A DNA stretch of 64,000 bases from Hornefia porci (GCF_001940235.1 NZ_MJIE01000001.1:434001-498000); one strand, 5' to 3'. Positions 1-8,719 are shown, numbered from the stretch's first letter. Numbers and translations are program-made. The notes: generated by a model not told the origin, from the letters alone.

Positions 1-691
1 TGGTAGCTGTCCACACCTTTCCATCCATCTCATCTATCAAATGCTCCGTCGTGTCGATCTTAAGAATGGAACCTTCCCTCAGAATGATCACTTTACCGGC
101 AATGAATTCCATATCTGAAATGATATGCGTTGAAAGCAATACGATACGTTTTTCTGAAAGCTCAGAAATGATGTTGCGAAAACGGATTCGTTCTTGTGGG
201 TCTAATCCTGCTGTCGGCTCATCTAAGATCAGTATTTGAGGGTCATTGAGCAAGGTTTGAGCAATACCTATCCTCCGGATCATGCCACCGGAAAACCCTC
301 CAAGTTTCTTCTTTCCGACATCTTTTAGACCGACCAGGTCTAAAAGTTCTTCTACTTTTGCGTCTGCCTCTTTTCCTGTAATCCCTTTTAACGCTGCAAT
401 ATACTTTAAGAATTTCCCTGCAGGAAAATTCTTATAGACACCGATTTCCTGGGGCATATATCCCAATTTATTACGATAGCTTGCACCCAACTCGTGGATA
501 TTAACTCCATCTAACAGAACCTCGCCTTCTGATGGATCAAGTATATCGACCATCATCTTCATTAGAGTCGTTTTCCCAGCTCCATTTGGTCCAAGCAGGC
601 CATATACGCCGTGAGAAAGACAAAAGGAAACATGTTTTACGGCGCACTTTTCGCCAAAATTCTTTGTAAGATCACACACGCGCAGTTCCAT
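1..691 (-). CDS. ABC transporter ATP-binding protein (partial, 3' end outside window)
   Basis: ATPase subunit of an ABC transporter; 230 codons are visible and the C-terminus is cut by the window edge. Walker A (GPNGAGKTT, about residues 34-42), the signature motif FSGGMIRRIG, Walker B (ILILDEPTAGLD) and a switch histidine (STHIIS) are all present in the usual order. The start at 691 is the first ATG; a ribosome binding site is visible just upstream (AGGAGG on the minus strand). It is the third gene of a minus-strand cluster with an ECF sigma factor and a membrane protein, so it probably partners the membrane protein at 708-1481 or a permease beyond the left edge. The substrate is unknown; the DrrA/CcmA-like sequence type fits drug or lantibiotic export or immunity. 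Confidence 0.93.
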   Translation of the reverse strand, partial: MELRVCDLTKNFGEKCAVKHVSFCLSHGVYGLLGPNGAGKTTLMKMMVDILDPSEGEVLLDGVNIHELGASYRNKLGYMPQEIGVYKNFPAGKFLKYIAALKGITGKEADAKVEELLDLVGLKDVGKKKLGGFSGGMIRRIGIAQTLLNDPQILILDEPTAGLDPQERIRFRNIISELSEKRIVLLSTHIISDMEFIAGKVIILREGSILKIDTTEHLIDEMDGKVWTAT

Positions 692-707
692 ATTATAGAC
701 AGCCTCC

Positions 708-1481
708 TTATGCATATTTCTTTGCTGGCACTTTAATTGTGCTGACGGTAAACAAAATAATGCTAATGAGCAATGGTATGATAAATGCACCATTCGCAAT
801 ATTTTCTATCATTTCCTGCGCTTCAGGGAATGACAGCAAGCAGATAGAAAGTAAGACCCAACTTCCTAATACTAACGAAAGTGGAAGTGAGCTGTCTGAA
901 ACAGACAGAATAAGAAGTGTGAGCGCACCCATTAAAAATAGAGAGATAAACGCGCAGGAAAACATTTGAAAGACAAATGAGTATCCTCGAAAAGAAATAG
1001 CACCGATCATAGAGATGAGAATGATATTGCCTATCATTCCAATCCATAGCCTCGCTGTATAAATCCTTGTCGGATCATATTTACATGTTTTTTCCAGATC
1101 GGACAAATTAGGATCTCTATATTGAAGTTCTCGAATGGAAAGAACAAGGATCGGTATAGGCGCTAACGCTGTCATATATGCAATAGGCGATATTTCGTGA
1201 TTGGCGGTTATTAGATACGAGAAAACGCAGCTTCCAAGGAGAAATGAAGCAGTCATCCAGAAGACAGATACAAAATCTGGAATACAGCAAATGACAACTT
1301 TCCAGAAATCTATATCTAAAATTCTTTGCTGTCTTGTATAAAAAGAAGTTGCTTTCTGGGCCGCAGCAAATATTTCTTTTTCAGGAACATTTGGAATAGG
1401 AGAACGCTCAATAGCTTCAACTATTTTCTTGTCCACATCCGATAGTTCTTCAAAATTATCAAACATCATGATCCTCCCCAT
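708..1481 (-). CDS. hypothetical multi-spanning membrane protein, candidate anti-sigma or ABC permease partner
   Basis: A 257-residue protein with a hydrophilic N-terminal segment of about 60 residues followed by about six hydrophobic segments (starting at FWKVVICCIPDFVSVFW and ending near PLLISIILFTVSTI). Its start overlaps the end of the ECF sigma gene by 16 bases, indicating translational coupling; a second start (MMFDNF) lies four codons downstream. Position between an ECF sigma factor and an ABC ATPase suggests either a membrane anti-sigma factor acting through the cytosolic N-terminus or the permease for the ATPase. No family was recognised with certainty, so the role is inferred from context only. 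Confidence 0.75.
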   Translation of the reverse strand: MGRIMMFDNFEELSDVDKKIVEAIERSPIPNVPEKEIFAAAQKATSFYTRQQRILDIDFWKVVICCIPDFVSVFWMTASFLLGSCVFSYLITANHEISPIAYMTALAPIPILVLSIRELQYRDPNLSDLEKTCKYDPTRIYTARLWIGMIGNIILISMIGAISFRGYSFVFQMFSCAFISLFLMGALTLLILSVSDSSLPLSLVLGSWVLLSICLLSFPEAQEMIENIANGAFIIPLLISIILFTVSTIKVPAKKYA

Positions 1482-1993
1482 TTTGATCTCAATTTATTCA
1501 AACCGTAGCGTGCTCTCGCCTTTAATGTTGATTCGTTTTCACCTGTGATCTCAGCTATTTCCCGAAACGAAAATTCTTGATAATAATGCAAGATGATCAC
1601 TTCCTTTTGCTCCCTTGGAAGTTCAAGAAGTGCATCCCGAATATCATTTCGGACTGCTATTTCTTCGGCTTCATCAAATGATGCAGGAATATTTTCTTCT
1701 AATTCTGCTGGCTCCGGATGGCGACTCCGGGAGCGATAGTAGTTCTTCAAATGATTTGATGCAATGGTAAACAGCCAACTTTTAAATTTTGATTGAGGGC
1801 GATATTTGGAAATCGCTACAACCATTTTTATAAAAACCTCTTGTGTTAGATCTTTTGATTGGTGATATTGGTTCGTGTTTCTATAGAAAAATGCAAAAAC
1901 CATCGGATAGTAATGAATAATAAGCCTATTCATCGCCTCTGTATTACCATTCTGTGCCTGTAGAATAAGATCACATTCCATCATTCCATCCAT
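1466..1993 (-). CDS. RNA polymerase sigma factor, ECF (sigma-70) family
   Basis: A 175-residue ECF sigma factor. Region 2 covers about residues 20-90 (HYYPMVFAFFYRNTNQ, then DLTQEVFIKM and FKSWLFTIASN, the conserved core-binding and -10 recognition helices). Region 4 covers about residues 110-170, with the HTH FREIAEITGENESTLKARAR that reads -35 elements. The ribosome binding site TAGGAGAAG precedes the start at 1993. It heads a three-gene unit with a membrane protein and an ABC ATPase, a common arrangement in which the sigma factor answers an envelope or antibiotic signal and autoregulates the transporter. No promoter with a confident ECF consensus could be assigned upstream. Confidence 0.92.
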   Translation of the reverse strand: MDGMMECDLILQAQNGNTEAMNRLIIHYYPMVFAFFYRNTNQYHQSKDLTQEVFIKMVVAISKYRPQSKFKSWLFTIASNHLKNYYRSRSRHPEPAELEENIPASFDEAEEIAVRNDIRDALLELPREQKEVIILHYYQEFSFREIAEITGENESTLKARARYGLNKLRSKWGGS

Positions 1994-2310
1994 TTTTCTA
2001 CTTCTCCTACACTTCTCTTATGATATAGAACACCAATGCTTAAAAAAAAGATGTATAAAATGATTGGAAAAATTGAAAGGTTGATTGCAAAATTAACTTT
2101 ATGGTATGACCCTTTCATATTTTTTTGCAAAAGCAGTTTTCAGCTTGGTCTTTTTCAAAATCTTTGTTGTATTCTTGCATTTTGTTCATAAGCAATGTTC
2201 TCCTTGCTATGAAAATGAGCCGGTGACCGCGGTCTTTCAACTAGCGATCATCGGCTCTGCATCTTTACATCTTGCTTTTTGATAATACTTTCCTTAACCA
2301 ACACAGATAT
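1994..2310. other. intergenic region, AT-rich, with terminator and short direct repeat
   Basis: No gene is supported here. The stretch upstream of the sigma gene is AT-rich and should contain its promoter. On the left-going strand the 204-residue gene at 2311-2925 ends here, followed by a terminator hairpin. A near-copy of the 3' end of that gene lies at 2262-2285 and matches 2308-2332. Confidence 0.6.
2205..2257 (-). terminator. rho-independent terminator of the MacB-type operon
   Basis: The arms GAGCCGGTGA (2217-2226) and TCATCGGCTC (2248-2257) pair with one mismatch, and on the minus strand the stem is followed by ATTTTCAT. It lies downstream of the last gene of the two-component/ABC operon. 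Confidence 0.65.
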
Positions 2311-2925
2311 TTACATTTTGCTTTTTTGATAGGAGTTCCCCGAAGATGCGTCAAATCCGTCCAGGAAATATTCCTCCGGTACATTTTTTTTATAGTCCAG
2401 ATCCATAAAGTAATCGCAGAAGATCTGCTCGGCATAGATGATGGTGTTGTCCTCATCCGTCATTGCGTAGACAAATCCATAGTAGGGATCCGCGTAAATC
2501 GCGAGCAATTTATAGTCGCTTTCTCCCGTCACGCCATAGTAGCCCTGATACTCTGTAGACGGGTAATTGAGAAGTCGCTGTGTTTCCGCTGTATAGGCAT
2601 CCGGCGGATATTCCACCACAAGATAACCGAGATACTGTGCGTCCCACGGATCGTAATAGACCATCTTGTAATCGGTCACATTCATTTCGTCCGTGATGCT
2701 TTCGGGCCAGATGCTCTCATCCATATCCCATTTTGACTGAAATTCTTTTTCAGCCTGTTCGCCGCTCCGGTACCGCTCATAATCATCTATATTGTCGTAT
2801 ATCTCGATCGGCGCGCTCTCCCACATCGCCCCGAAAAGAGCGACGATAGATTTTGCATATACGATCAGGATCACGCCTGCCAAAAGAGCCCCAATCAAAA
2901 TGACAATTCCGATTTTTTTCTTCAT
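2311..2925 (-). CDS. hypothetical membrane-anchored extracytoplasmic protein
   Basis: A 204-residue protein with a lysine-rich N-terminus and a single hydrophobic segment (IGIVILIGALLAGVILIVYA, residues 5-24), with no lipobox cysteine, so it is probably membrane anchored with the rest outside the cell. The external part is acidic and very rich in tyrosine and aspartate (clusters such as YYDPWDAQY and YADPYYGFVYAM). It is the last gene of the unit formed by the response regulator, kinase, ATPase and FtsX-type permease, and a terminator follows. No known family was recognised; an accessory or sensory role for the exporter is only inferred from position. Confidence 0.75.
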   Translation of the reverse strand: MKKKIGIVILIGALLAGVILIVYAKSIVALFGAMWESAPIEIYDNIDDYERYRSGEQAEKEFQSKWDMDESIWPESITDEMNVTDYKMVYYDPWDAQYLGYLVVEYPPDAYTAETQRLLNYPSTEYQGYYGVTGESDYKLLAIYADPYYGFVYAMTDEDNTIIYAEQIFCDYFMDLDYKKNVPEEYFLDGFDASSGNSYQKSKM

Positions 2926-2986
2926 CTCTAATACTTGTTAGGAACCTTTGAACGGATAATCACGCCGCGATTCACAGTGATCTCTA

Positions 2987-5308
2987 TCATCCGTTAATGA
3001 TCTCCGTAACCGCCTGTTCCGTGATGCGCTTCGACGGTCTGTATCCCGCGATGCCGACAGACAGCATGACCACGAAGAGGATCACCAGGAATGGAAGGAT
3101 TGGAAAGGTCCATGGATCTCCCCAGTAGGAGGTGATCATCTTCACGAAGATGAGCCAGTGTGCCGGTATGCCGAGAACAACGCCCGCCGCAGAACCAGAT
3201 ATCGCGTAGGCAAAGGATTCCGCCGTGATCATTTTCTTTATCTGACTGCCGCTCATCCCGACAGCCCGCATGATCCCGTACTGCCTTTTTCTTGCCAATA
3301 CATCCATGGAAACGCTGTTCATGATATGGAACACGGTGATCGCAGCGATCATGACAAGAAAACCGTAGGCTAAGATCCTGAATGCCCAATAGGCCGCGCG
3401 ATCTTCCCGGTTTACTTCACGTCTGTCCGAAAAGGTAACGCTCCCGTCAATTCCGTCACGGATGGCATTGACCGTGGATTCTGTCGCATGATCCTTAAGC
3501 TGGATATCAATGATGGAATATCTGTTTTCCCCTGTCAGTCTCCGGAATACCGTCTCAGAGCACAGGAGGATCGGCGTTGTATTGGAATTGAAAGGACTGT
3601 CGGAAAGCACACAGGCAATTTCACATTCGATGCCATTAGCGACGATCTTATCCCCCACGGCAAAAGGATTCTCCGGGTCGTAAACCGTTGCAGCATAACA
3701 GGCATCGCTTTGCAGCAGGGACAGATCTCCCCGCAGAACATCCTGCCCGGCCCATTCCAGCTGCTGATCGTCATAGGAGATCAGATCAACACGGTCAACA
3801 CCCCGGGTATCGGATACTGAGATCCCCTCCCGGTACATTCTTCCATAGACCCGTTTCACGCCGTTGGTATCCGCAATTTTCCCTATGAGGCTCCGGTCTA
3901 TGGAACAGGTAAAGTCTTCACTGGAAATGGACAGATCGGGAGTATACACCTTCAACGGTTTTGCCGCGTGCTGTGCAAAATCCAGAAACGCGGAAAAGCT
4001 CAGAAATAAAATAATGCTGAGAGAAAACGAACCTGCCAGCAGGATCAGTTTTTTTCTGTCTGAGAGTGCATGACGGATCCCTAACAGTATTTCTATCCGG
4101 AAAGACCCAGCCGCGCGAATCTCTTGAGGAACATGACCGTCATCCGTATTCCCTGCGGCGGCTGTGACCGGGGAAACAGAGGCAGCGCGCTTTGCAGGCG
4201 ACCTTGAAGCGAGCAGTACCGAAAGGATCCCCATGGATAAGCCACTAAGGATGCTGATCCCGCTGATTCCGAATAATGGAATCTCTGAAAATTCTCCCCC
4301 GACACCATATTTCAGGACCGCGCACAGGATCCATGTGGCCAGGATCCCTGTCAGGATCCCGATCGGGACAGCCACCTTGCACCAATGCAAGGCTTCCAGT
4401 CTGACATACCGTCGGATCTGCGTTTTACTTGCACCGATACAGCGCAGCATTCCAAAGAAACGCGTTCGCTGCGAAACGTTGCTGTTGATGGTCCCCATGA
4501 TCATCAGGGTGCCGGCCATGAGTACAATGACAAATAATCCTCCCGCAATCAGATATATCCAGACCACGAACGAATGACGACTTGCCATGGAGACACCCAG
4601 CAGGGGAGTGTTTTCTGCAAGGGTCTCGTCTGACAGAGCATAGCGGGCCTTGATCTCATCGATCGAGTTTCTTATGTTCGTCCCGTTCCGGAACTGTACG
4701 TAGTAGGCTGAATTCTGCTCTTCCCCTGTCAGCGTGGAAAATGTGTTCCACGCTTCCTGATCCATGACAACAAAAACGGCATCAGACACATAAACAGCAG
4801 GGATATGAGAAAATCCTGAAATGGTGTATTCCAGCTTCCCCGCAGGCGTTTCCAGTGTAACCCTGTCACCAACATGAAGGGAAAGGCTCTTCCTGGTATT
4901 GTCGGACAACATGATCTCACCCTTGCCATCAGGAAAAGAGCCCTCGGAGATGTAATCAAAGATCTTTGTCAGAAAAGCCTCGTCCGTCAGGCATACCGCT
5001 GCCTTTTTGCCTTCCACTCTGTATTCTTCGTCAAGATGATAGTTGGCTACATCATAAGGGGAAACGACGCTGACATTCTCTTGTCTTTCGAGCTCCTTTG
5101 CCACATCTGATGGCACGTTTTTTACCATGACATGCCAGTTTCCATATTCCTGAAGGATATGCGATTTTTCCATTCGTATCGTCATGTCCGCCATCCCGAA
5201 AACAGACGTCACCAGAAAAACAGCCACGATAATACAGAGGAGAGTCATGCGCCTCTCCCGCCTGTGTGTTTTTGCAGATATTGTTATCAGGTCAAGATAG
5301 CTTTTCAT
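2987..5308 (-). CDS. ABC transporter permease, FtsX/MacB type
   Basis: A 773-residue permease with two FtsX-like units. The N-terminus has a transmembrane helix (MTLLCIIVAVFLVTSVFG) followed by a MacB-like periplasmic domain of about 200 residues, then three membrane helices (about 250-370). A linker leads to a second helix near residue 420, a second extracytoplasmic domain and three C-terminal helices. Its start overlaps the end of the ATPase gene by four bases (5305-5308). In Firmicutes such single large permeases beside a LolD-type ATPase and a VanRS/BceRS-like two-component system usually export or give resistance to antimicrobial peptides; that role is inferred. Confidence 0.9.
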   Translation of the reverse strand: MKSYLDLITISAKTHRRERRMTLLCIIVAVFLVTSVFGMADMTIRMEKSHILQEYGNWHVMVKNVPSDVAKELERQENVSVVSPYDVANYHLDEEYRVEGKKAAVCLTDEAFLTKIFDYISEGSFPDGKGEIMLSDNTRKSLSLHVGDRVTLETPAGKLEYTISGFSHIPAVYVSDAVFVVMDQEAWNTFSTLTGEEQNSAYYVQFRNGTNIRNSIDEIKARYALSDETLAENTPLLGVSMASRHSFVVWIYLIAGGLFVIVLMAGTLMIMGTINSNVSQRTRFFGMLRCIGASKTQIRRYVRLEALHWCKVAVPIGILTGILATWILCAVLKYGVGGEFSEIPLFGISGISILSGLSMGILSVLLASRSPAKRAASVSPVTAAAGNTDDGHVPQEIRAAGSFRIEILLGIRHALSDRKKLILLAGSFSLSIILFLSFSAFLDFAQHAAKPLKVYTPDLSISSEDFTCSIDRSLIGKIADTNGVKRVYGRMYREGISVSDTRGVDRVDLISYDDQQLEWAGQDVLRGDLSLLQSDACYAATVYDPENPFAVGDKIVANGIECEIACVLSDSPFNSNTTPILLCSETVFRRLTGENRYSIIDIQLKDHATESTVNAIRDGIDGSVTFSDRREVNREDRAAYWAFRILAYGFLVMIAAITVFHIMNSVSMDVLARKRQYGIMRAVGMSGSQIKKMITAESFAYAISGSAAGVVLGIPAHWLIFVKMITSYWGDPWTFPILPFLVILFVVMLSVGIAGYRPSKRITEQAVTEIING

Positions 5309-5988
5309 GCATAGCTCCTCCCGAAATCAGTCAGTGCGCCGTCGGATATCTGCAGGACCCGATCCGCGGTCTGGGCGATGCCCCGGTTATGCGTGATCAT
5401 AATAATGGTCTGCTCGTATTTTCTGGACGCTTCTTTCAGAAGGGCAATGACTTCGCTGCTGTTCTGCGTGTCCAGATTCCCGGTCGGCTCGTCTGCAAGG
5501 ATCAAGGCCGGGCGGGTGATCAGAGCGCGTCCGATCGCCACGCGTTGCTGCTGTCCTCCGGACAGCTGGCTTGGCAGGTGGCTTCGCCGCTTCGTCAGGT
5601 TAAGGACTGTCAGAAGCTCTTCCAGATATTTTTTATTCGGCTCCTGATGATCCAGCAGCACAGGGAAAATGATATTCTGTTCCACCGTCAGCTCCGGGAT
5701 CAGATTGAACGCCTGAAAGATAAAACCGATATTTCTGCGGCGAAAGATCGTAAGCTCCTCATCCTTCATGGAAAAGATATCTTTTCCGTCAATGAACACT
5801 TTCCCTGAGGTGGGTGTATCAAGCGCCCCGATCATGTTCAAAAGCGTACTTTTCCCGGAACCGGATTCCCCCACAACGGCAACAAACTCGCCCTTTGGAA
5901 CGGAAAAGCTGACATCCTTCAGCGCATGCACAGCGGTTTCTCCGCTGCCATATGTTTTGAAAACTGACTTGAGTTCTAATAATTGCAT
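5305..5988 (-). CDS. ABC transporter ATP-binding protein, LolD/MacB type
   Basis: A full-length 227-residue ATPase. Walker A is [12 protein letters not shown] (about residues 39-50), the Q-loop sits in [13 protein letters not shown], the signature is [14 protein letters not shown] and Walker B is [13 protein letters not shown], followed by the H-loop MITHN. The [15 protein letters not shown] and TGNLD wording is characteristic of the LolD/MacB/FtsE branch that pairs with FtsX-type permeases, and the permease follows directly with a four-base overlap. Upstream are the kinase and response regulator, so expression is probably under that two-component system. Confidence 0.94.
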   Translation of the reverse strand: MQLLELKSVFKTYGSGETAVHALKDVSFSVPKGEFVAVVGESGSGKSTLLNMIGALDTPTSGKVFIDGKDIFSMKDEELTIFRRRNIGFIFQAFNLIPELTVEQNIIFPVLLDHQEPNKKYLEELLTVLNLTKRRSHLPSQLSGGQQQRVAIGRALITRPALILADEPTGNLDTQNSSEVIALLKEASRKYEQTIIMITHNRGIAQTADRVLQISDGALTDFGRSYA

Positions 5989-6064
5989 GGTACGATAACC
6001 TCTTCCTGAATCTCTTTATATGGAAAGCATACGACAGAAATCCTACTCTCTCATTACAGTAAGC

Positions 6065-7093
6065 CTACAATTTTGTAGGAATCAGAAAATTTATCGCAAA
6101 GGAAGTTCCCTTCCCCAGCTTGCTTTCCACTTCGATCGTGCCGTCATGCGCTTCAATGATCGCTTTGGAGAGAGGCAGGCCCAGCCCGACACCCTGTCTG
6201 TCTTTTGAGTATCGGCTGCGATAGAAGCGTTTGAAAATATGATACAGGTCCTCCGGGTGGATGCCGCTGCCGTTATCCGTCACTTTGATCTGTACAATGG
6301 ATGCAAACTGCCGCCATTCGATATGAACGGCATCCCCTCTGTCCGTATGGTCAAGCGCATTTTTTACAATATTTCCGATCGCCTCCAGGATCCATTCTCT
6401 GTCACAAAAAAGAGAGATGGTTTCATCTCCGGACAGGATCAGAGCTTTCTGTTCCTGTTTTGCCCTGCATGCAAACCGAAGCTCTATATCTCTCATCATA
6501 TCTCCGATGTTTTCAGGACTCTTCTCGAAGACGATCATTCCGGCATCCAGTTTTGCCATTTTCAACAGATTCTGCACTAATGTTTCGATCCGGTCGAGTT
6601 CCCGTTCAGATGATCCACAGAGTTCTTTGATCACCGGAAGCTCTTCCGCTTCATTCTGTATGAGCCCATTGTAGATATTCAGAGCAGACAGCGGTGTTTT
6701 CAACTGATGCGAGATGTCGGAGATCGTATTCTTCAAGGCTGCCTTTTCTTTCTGTTCGCTTACCGCGCGGGCATTTAATACCGCTGCCATCGAATTGACC
6801 GCCTGAAACAGCCGGAAGATCTGACCTTCCTCATCACAGGCAATACGGGCGTCTGTATTGCCGTCCAAAAAAGAGTTGACCAGGATTTCTGCCTCTTTTT
6901 CAATTTCCGCCTGCTTAGATAGATATCGGTACACACAGAGCAAGATGCCGGCGGCGGATAAAAGAGAGACAAGAAATACCGGCAAGGAGGCGGTTCCACG
7001 AATGAGTAATTGCAGCAGCAATGTACCGACTGCCAGAATACCGAAAATTATTTCAACCAGTCGTCTGGCGCCCTTTTCAGAAAAAATTTCCAT
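6065..7093 (-). CDS. sensor histidine kinase
   Basis: A 342-residue membrane kinase. Two adjacent N-terminal hydrophobic segments (about residues 12-55) with almost no extracellular loop mark it as an intramembrane-sensing type. A HAMP-like linker follows, then the HisKA dimerisation domain with the phospho-acceptor in ISDISHQLKTPLSALN, and the HATPase domain with N box (IGNIVKNALDH), G1 (DNGSGI) and G2 (GVGLGLPLSKAII). The start at 7093 is chosen because AAGGAG lies nine bases upstream; an in-frame ATG at 7120 would overlap the regulator. It is coupled to the response regulator upstream and the ABC exporter downstream, resembling peptide-antibiotic sensing systems. Confidence 0.92.
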   Translation of the reverse strand: MEIFSEKGARRLVEIIFGILAVGTLLLQLLIRGTASLPVFLVSLLSAAGILLCVYRYLSKQAEIEKEAEILVNSFLDGNTDARIACDEEGQIFRLFQAVNSMAAVLNARAVSEQKEKAALKNTISDISHQLKTPLSALNIYNGLIQNEAEELPVIKELCGSSERELDRIETLVQNLLKMAKLDAGMIVFEKSPENIGDMMRDIELRFACRAKQEQKALILSGDETISLFCDREWILEAIGNIVKNALDHTDRGDAVHIEWRQFASIVQIKVTDNGSGIHPEDLYHIFKRFYRSRYSKDRQGVGLGLPLSKAIIEAHDGTIEVESKLGKGTSFAINFLIPTKL

Positions 7094-7106
7094 TCTGCAT
7101 ATCTCC

Positions 7107-7793
7107 TTAAGCAATAACATTCCATTTATAGCCCATACGGCGAACCGTCAGGAGCATCTGTGGTTCACTCGGGTTATCTTCAATTTTGATCCGAAGCCTG
7201 CGCATATATACCGTTAATGTACTGTTGTCTATGAAATCTCCCTCGCTGTCCCATAGGGCATTCAGGATCTGTTCTTTGGACAATACCCTGCCTGGATTCT
7301 TCATGAACAGGCAGAGCAGCTTATACTCCGCGGCGGTCAGATCCAACCGCTGTCCATTTTTATATGCCTGTCCCTCCGGCAGGAGAACCCTGATACCGTT
7401 TGACTGCAATTCTGTTCCGGCGGAACTGAAATCTTGCGCCCTGCGGAGCAGGGCATTGATCCTTGACATCAGTACACTCAATTTGAATGGCTTGGTAATG
7501 TAGTCATCACCACCGATATCCAGACCCATGATGATGCTTGTTTCTTCGTCCGATGCGGTCAGAAAAATGATGGGAACTTTAGCTGTCTGACGTACTCGCT
7601 TGCAAAACTCAAACCCGGAGCCATCCGGAAGAGATACGTCCAGAATCAGCAGATCATATTTTTCATCCTGCCAGAGGCTGTCGGCTTCTCTGATCGTTCT
7701 TGCCACATCTGATTCAAATCCCTGCTTTGTAAAAGCAAAGGATAATCCATGGATTAGACTTAAATCATCTTCCAAAAGGAGTATTCGCTTCAT
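7107..7793 (-). CDS. response regulator, OmpR/PhoB family
   Basis: A 228-residue regulator. The receiver domain spans residues 1-115: acidic pair EDD (8-10), phospho-accepting aspartate in LLILDVSLPDGSG, the threonine in IFLTASDE and the lysine in DDYITKPFK. The winged-helix DNA-binding domain (about 130-228) has LTAAEYKLLCLFMKNPGRVLSK and TLTVYMRRLRIKIE. It is followed 13 bases later by its kinase. Its target promoters are unknown but presumably include the exporter genes in the same unit. The start overlaps the end of the small HTH gene upstream by 29 bases. Confidence 0.94.
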   Translation of the reverse strand: MKRILLLEDDLSLIHGLSFAFTKQGFESDVARTIREADSLWQDEKYDLLILDVSLPDGSGFEFCKRVRQTAKVPIIFLTASDEETSIIMGLDIGGDDYITKPFKLSVLMSRINALLRRAQDFSSAGTELQSNGIRVLLPEGQAYKNGQRLDLTAAEYKLLCLFMKNPGRVLSKEQILNALWDSEGDFIDNSTLTVYMRRLRIKIEDNPSEPQMLLTVRRMGYKWNVIA

Positions 7794-7974
7794 TTTTCAT
7801 TTCCTTTCCCTGCTTTGTTCTTCCATCAATGGGTTTTTCCGCCACTTTGGGAATCAGCCACATCCGACTGATCCGCTGCACGCCTGGTATCCGGTTTTCT
7901 TCACAAAGTTTCTGTACCCGTCTTTCAGAAATGCCCCATTTTTCTGCTGCTTCGGGAGCCGACATATAGTCCAT
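7765..7974 (-). CDS. small helix-turn-helix DNA-binding protein
   Basis: A 69-residue protein with a MerR/excisionase-like HTH in its first 45 residues: YMSAPEAAEKWGISERRVQK then LCEENRIPGVQRISRMWLIP, a pattern seen in helix-turn-helix domain proteins of Firmicutes mobile elements. The start at 7974 is preceded by GAGAGGG; a longer frame to 8052 lacks a ribosome binding site. It overlaps the response regulator start by 29 bases, so it probably opens the same transcript. It could be a local regulator or an excisionase-like factor; the second is less likely because no integrase lies beside it. Confidence 0.75.
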   Translation of the reverse strand: MDYMSAPEAAEKWGISERRVQKLCEENRIPGVQRISRMWLIPKVAEKPIDGRTKQGKEMKNEANTPFGR

Positions 7975-8052
7975 GATCTTTACCCTCTCAAATGTATGCT
8001 GGATTTTTGCTGTTTGATAAATTATATACGGCTGACCGAATGATATCAACAC

Positions 8053-8141
8053 CGTGATGATCTATTTTTATCAGCTATATGAAATGAATAATCATATCAA
8101 AGAGGAAAGGTGAACAGTAAAATGCAAGCAGGTGATTTATT
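8053..8141. promoter_or_regulatory. divergent promoter region with candidate operator and short leader frame
   Basis: The region separates the minus-strand HTH gene from the plus-strand XRE gene. An imperfect palindrome with arms ATATGA (8077-8082) and TCATAT (8092-8097) is a candidate operator for one of the two regulators. A 29-codon frame begins at ATG 8122 behind AGAGGAAAGG and runs out of frame into the XRE gene, ending at 8211. Confidence 0.35.
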
Positions 8142-8495
8142 ATGGCAAAAAGACCAGTGGAAAAGTATAATTTTAAGGCGTTCGGCCATGCGATCAAAGA
8201 GGCGAGAGTAGCAAAGGGATTATCCAGAAACCAGCTTGCAGATAGGATGCACATCGCCCCTCGCTATATTGCTTCGATCGAGAACAGCGGGCAGCATCCA
8301 AGCCTGCAAATTTTCTATGAGCTTGTCACGCTTTTAGACATATCCGTGGATCAATTTTTCTTTCCAAAAAAAGAGGTGGAGAAAAGCTCACAGCGCAGAC
8401 AGCTTGACAGCCTGCTGGATAGCATAAGCGATAATGGCGTAAGAATCGTGACCGCTACGGCAAAAGAGATCAAGTCCATTGAAGAAACGACGTAA
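8142..8495 (+). CDS. XRE-family transcriptional regulator
   Basis: A 117-residue regulator. The lambda-repressor-like HTH covers about residues 14-70 (IKEARVAKGLSRNQLADRM, then PRYIASIENSGQHPSLQIFYELVTLLDISVDQF). The remaining 45 residues are a short helical tail. Start ATG 8142 follows AGGTGA. It is the first gene of the plus-strand block that includes mobC and the relaxase, and a terminator directly follows, so it is transcribed alone. In ICEs such regulators usually sit upstream of the mobilization genes and control excision or transfer functions. Confidence 0.88.
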   Translation: MAKRPVEKYNFKAFGHAIKEARVAKGLSRNQLADRMHIAPRYIASIENSGQHPSLQIFYELVTLLDISVDQFFFPKKEVEKSSQRRQLDSLLDSISDNGVRIVTATAKEIKSIEETT

Positions 8496-8524
8496 ATCAA
8501 TACAACTGAACAGGAATCTTTTGA

Positions 8525-8561
8525 GACGATGCATTTTTTGAAAATTGCATCGTCTTTTTTT
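8525..8561 (+). terminator. rho-independent terminator after the XRE gene
   Basis: A perfect stem GACGATGCA / TGCATCGTC with a short A/T loop, followed by TTTTTTT. Confidence 0.92.
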
Positions 8562-8611
8562 GGCAAAAATAGATTTCTGTCGTATTAAGGAGTAAGGAAT
8601 AAGAGAATAAA

Positions 8612-8645
8612 ACTTTCATAGCAAGCATAGGAAGCGGGTACCCAC
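8612..8645 (+). repeat. 34-bp repeat, copy 1 (inverted partner at 15559-15592)
   Basis: The segment begins ACTTTCATAGCAAGCATAGG and ends with the palindrome GGGTACCC plus AC. Its reverse complement occurs at 15559-15592 with three mismatches in 34 positions. It lies about 25 bases before the oriT-like hairpin and mobC. Confidence 0.85.
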
Positions 8646-8670
8646 TTCCGTCTTTTGCCCGGCAAAAGAG

Positions 8671-8697
8671 CTTGTTGGGAAGTGTCCCAAACCCTCG
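8671..8697 (+). other. candidate origin of transfer (oriT) of the outer element
   Basis: The core has the perfect inverted repeat TTGGGA-AGTG-TCCCAA (8675-8690) followed by ACCCTCG. The same design, including the flanking CTTGTTGGG and CCCAAACCCT, recurs upstream of the inner element's mobC at 32027-32046 on the other strand and in weaker form at 15386-15402. It directly precedes mobC and the relaxase, where oriT normally sits. A second hairpin, CTTTTGCC/GGCAAAAG (8652-8668), lies just before it. The nick position is not determined. Confidence 0.7.
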
Positions 8698-8719
8698 GAA
8701 ACGAAAGGAGCGGCAGCGC

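Noticed and set aside
6064..6079. Palindrome CCTACA-ATTT-TGTAGG at the end of the kinase gene as an operator
   Set aside because: It lies within the 3' coding end of the kinase gene and has no T-run or promoter beside it; no support for a regulatory role.
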